DNA of 64,000 nt from Anisakis pegreffii. Lineage: Eukaryota > Nematoda > Chromadorea > Rhabditida > Anisakidae. The position numbers and the translations under genes are program-made. The stretch is taken from NCBI GenBank assembly GCA_035041965.1, contig JAPYMA010001212.1, forward strand, positions 1 through 64,000. Direction: 5' to 3'. Of the stretch, positions 61,235 to 64,000 are shown one piece after another. Within the stretch, counting starts at the first letter, position 1. Every line of letters begins with the position of its first letter. Under the pieces are notes generated by a model. The model was not told where the DNA came from, ran no database searches, and was given only the letters and a program-made list of their open reading frames with translations.

Positions 61235-64000
61235 ATGCAATGTAGTAAATCCTCAGTTTTGCTTGATTACGTAGTTAAAAAATTATAACTTGTTGTTGCT
61301 CTTTTCATTGTCTAATAGTAGCAAGTTAGACTTGTTCGGTTTAAAAATCACTCATGTTCAGTTCTACTTTAACTAAGAGTCGTATTTTACACAAAAAGTA
61401 TACTCTCCTCTCATATTATATATAATATCATACGCTGATTCGCGCTACTTGCAACTGCTTAGTTATTATCATCAATCTGGTTATGTGAAGGGAACGCATT
61501 GAGAGATAATTCAGTCGTAATGAATGTGACAAATATTACATAATCCAAATTTCCGTCGATCATTGTGTTATGTGATGGTATATCAAGCAAAATTCTCATT
61601 CGGCACAAAATTTTTCCTTCAAGAATTTCAAGTATTTCAAGTAAAGAATTTCAAACTTCGTAAAGAATTTCAAGCTTCCAAATGACACGGCTAATGTCAC
61701 TCACACAAAAAATTCAATTATGCATAGTTGATAATAGGTGTTTTCACGAACACATTCGCACTGTTTTGCAACGAAATAATTTTCCTAACAGATCTGATCG
61801 AAATCAAGAGAGAGAGTGATAGTTGGTCAAACCAGTCAAACCGGTCGTAAAAAACCGAACAATCCGGACTTGAAATTCAAACAACTCTTCCTCAACAGTG
61901 TTTTATAATCAACAATTTTAGGGACTAACTTCAGCTTCACAGGAAATTTGAAAGAATATTTGCATTCATCGAAATGTTCAAGATCTTCAGATAGAGTCGT
62001 CTTATTTTTGCTCTGATTTAATTTATCATCTGAACGGCATACCGGAATGCTTGCCGATTGAACTAATTTGTATTCTTTGATCACCCGATGCATTTTATCA
62101 AGCACCTTCCTCCTCGGAAGGAGCCCCTCTTCTCCTAGTTCAAAATGCTCCATTTGGTATTTGAACCAGTGTGGTAAGCATCTCCGATATCGCCAGTCAA
62201 ATCATTTCAAGGGATCTCAAAAATAACAGCCAAAGTCTGCAAGAAATTCTGCAAGAAATCCAAAAATATCAATCAACTGAACGCACAACTCGATTGATCC
62301 GCAGCAAAAAAAGATGATGAACATGAACAAAACTGAACTAATTACAACGAAAAGTACACAAAATCAGAAGCTGCAACAACATTCCAAAACGAAGTAACGC
62401 AACCATGAAACTGCCTACTATTGATAGATGACGACTGCTCACAGAGGCAAATGAATCTCCTCAGTTTTTATTTTCACTATTTTTTTGCTGTTACAATGAA
62501 ACGACAAGTTTTTGTTTAATTCGCAACAATCCAGCAGCATAGTCCTTTTTTCTTGAGGCACTCTCAATCCGTTTTGCTTTTTTCATTGCCTTCAGATATA
62601 AATTCTCAACTTGCAAACATTGCCACAACGCACGTTTTATTGTCAATTGAAATTTGCAGATCGTTGCCTTGCATTTATTCCAATCACCTTAACTCTAATT
62701 CATATGTTCCGAGGTTTTTTAAGTACTGTCTGAAAAAATCGCGCTTATGATCTACATTGAGCTAATGAGAAATTCAGCGGAAAAACAAAAAATACAGTGG
62801 GAAGCCGATCTGGGAAAAACAAAAAAACATAGTTTGTCAACGAGGAAAGGATGTGAGATATATTGTTGATGGTTCAAGGTAACGTGAATTCCAGAGGATC
62901 GTTTAGTCTTGAATCCAAACGTTTTCCTCAGCATGTTGTGATCGGATAAAGGCCTATGACTAATACGATAGAAAGCAATAGGAACACACACATTCTTCGA
63001 CAGCTATCCGAAATTCAGCGGTTTCACAGTCATTTCAGACACGAGGTGCTTTTACCCACACGAATTGTGAACGTATCTCTTCATGAATATGAACAAATAT
63101 CGAGCCATAAGTGCAAAAATTATTCATTTGCACGGCTAAAAACACTGAACAAACGCAAAATTCTACATTTGGTTGATGGTATTCAAATCGATCTGATTCA
63201 ATGTTTTGTTTCGGCTTGCTGGTGAATCAAAATTGAAACGCTGCTCGCTGAATTGGGAATATAGTGCTGGTGAATTGGAATAATCGAATAACGAACGCAA
63301 ATAAAGTAAATAATGGCAAAATTGAGACGCAGACGACGGCTTCGGTGATATCGCAGAGAATTTGATGCGAACGAGCATTTGAATGAATGAAAACAAGAAG
63401 CAAAAATAAAAACCAACCAATATAAATGCAAATGATGAATCAGCACAAATACGATTGAAAGCTGATGGCTGAGCGAAATTCAGAGAGGATCGGAATGAAA
63501 TGCACAATATGTGTATGTATTCGAGCACAAAAAATATCGTAGCAGCGTGCTTCCATCCACTCGAGAGGGGCTATCGAAAGGGATTGACGAATTATGAGTG
63601 GCGCGTATTCGATGGATTTGAGATGCTGATGATCAAAAGTGAATTTTCCGCGAGGTTACACAATCAGTGCTGTGGCTTGATCCTTGCTTACAACAGTGAG
63701 AAGTTCTTGAGTTGTATCTCTTCGGAACTCTGAATCACTCACTCCACTGCATCATTAAACTGATGAATCAGTTGATGAAATGGATAGGTTGGCAAGGATA
63801 AGACTACAATTGACAGACTGCATTCAAGAGTGCAACTGACTCTTGGTGAAGGAGATCGAGACCAGATAGGTACGAGTGTGTCTGCGGGAAATGGGATATA
63901 GGTAACAATAGACGTTGTTTTGTGAAGAGGAGATGAACTCGAATGCACCCACCTTCACCTTTAGTTGTTGCTGTGCAGTAACGACGACTTGCTCAGTGCT
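61235..64000. other. AT-rich right end, one unassigned open frame
   Basis: The only frame worth noting is minus-strand 61836-62153, 105 codons beginning MEHFELGEEGLLPRRK and rich in Lys, with no recognisable domain or splice signals. A short direct repeat GTCAAACC lies near its 3' end (61827-61846). Otherwise no gene, RNA or large repeat is apparent. Confidence 0.35.

Overview
The window looks like nuclear DNA of a parasitic nematode, most likely an ascaridid or spirurid (clade III). The evidence is AT-rich sequence, many short exons in long introns, nearly all intron ends reading TTTCAG or close to it, and Ser/Gln/Asn-rich proteins. The order-level guess is inference. No rRNA, CRISPR array or prokaryotic operon was seen, and I could not support any tRNA gene.

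Left end (about 1-15.3 kb): a tandem duplication of one SLC17-family (anion/phosphate/vesicular glutamate-like) membrane transporter gene, both copies on the minus strand. Each copy can be rebuilt as ten exons encoding about 507 residues, with all splice phases agreeing. The left unit (about 994-9601) is A-B-C and the right unit (9602-15274) is A-C; the 2.3-kb block B is missing on the right. All ten amino-acid differences that I see between the copies fall in the last three exons. Block B carries a large foldback (inverted) repeat.

Middle (15.7-56.5 kb): one very large minus-strand gene with 42 or more exons, starting at 56464 and ending at 15721. I could follow the reading phase through every junction except around exons 16/17 and 31/32. 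It encodes about 2,170 residues of Ser/Arg/Pro-rich, low-complexity protein with poly-Asn, poly-Ala and poly-Gln runs, acidic patches, two likely coiled-coil stretches and a basic C-terminus. I do not recognise the family; a cytoplasmic or cytoskeletal scaffold is a guess. Several exons have a strong internal splice donor that would break the frame beside a weaker one that keeps it, suggesting regulated splicing.

Right end (56.5-64 kb): a candidate plus-strand first exon begins 144 bp upstream of the large gene's start, a head-to-head arrangement. Two phase-compatible minus-strand exons lie just beyond it. The remainder is AT-rich DNA with simple repeats and a few uncertain open frames. Dispersed and palindromic repeats are scattered through the introns.
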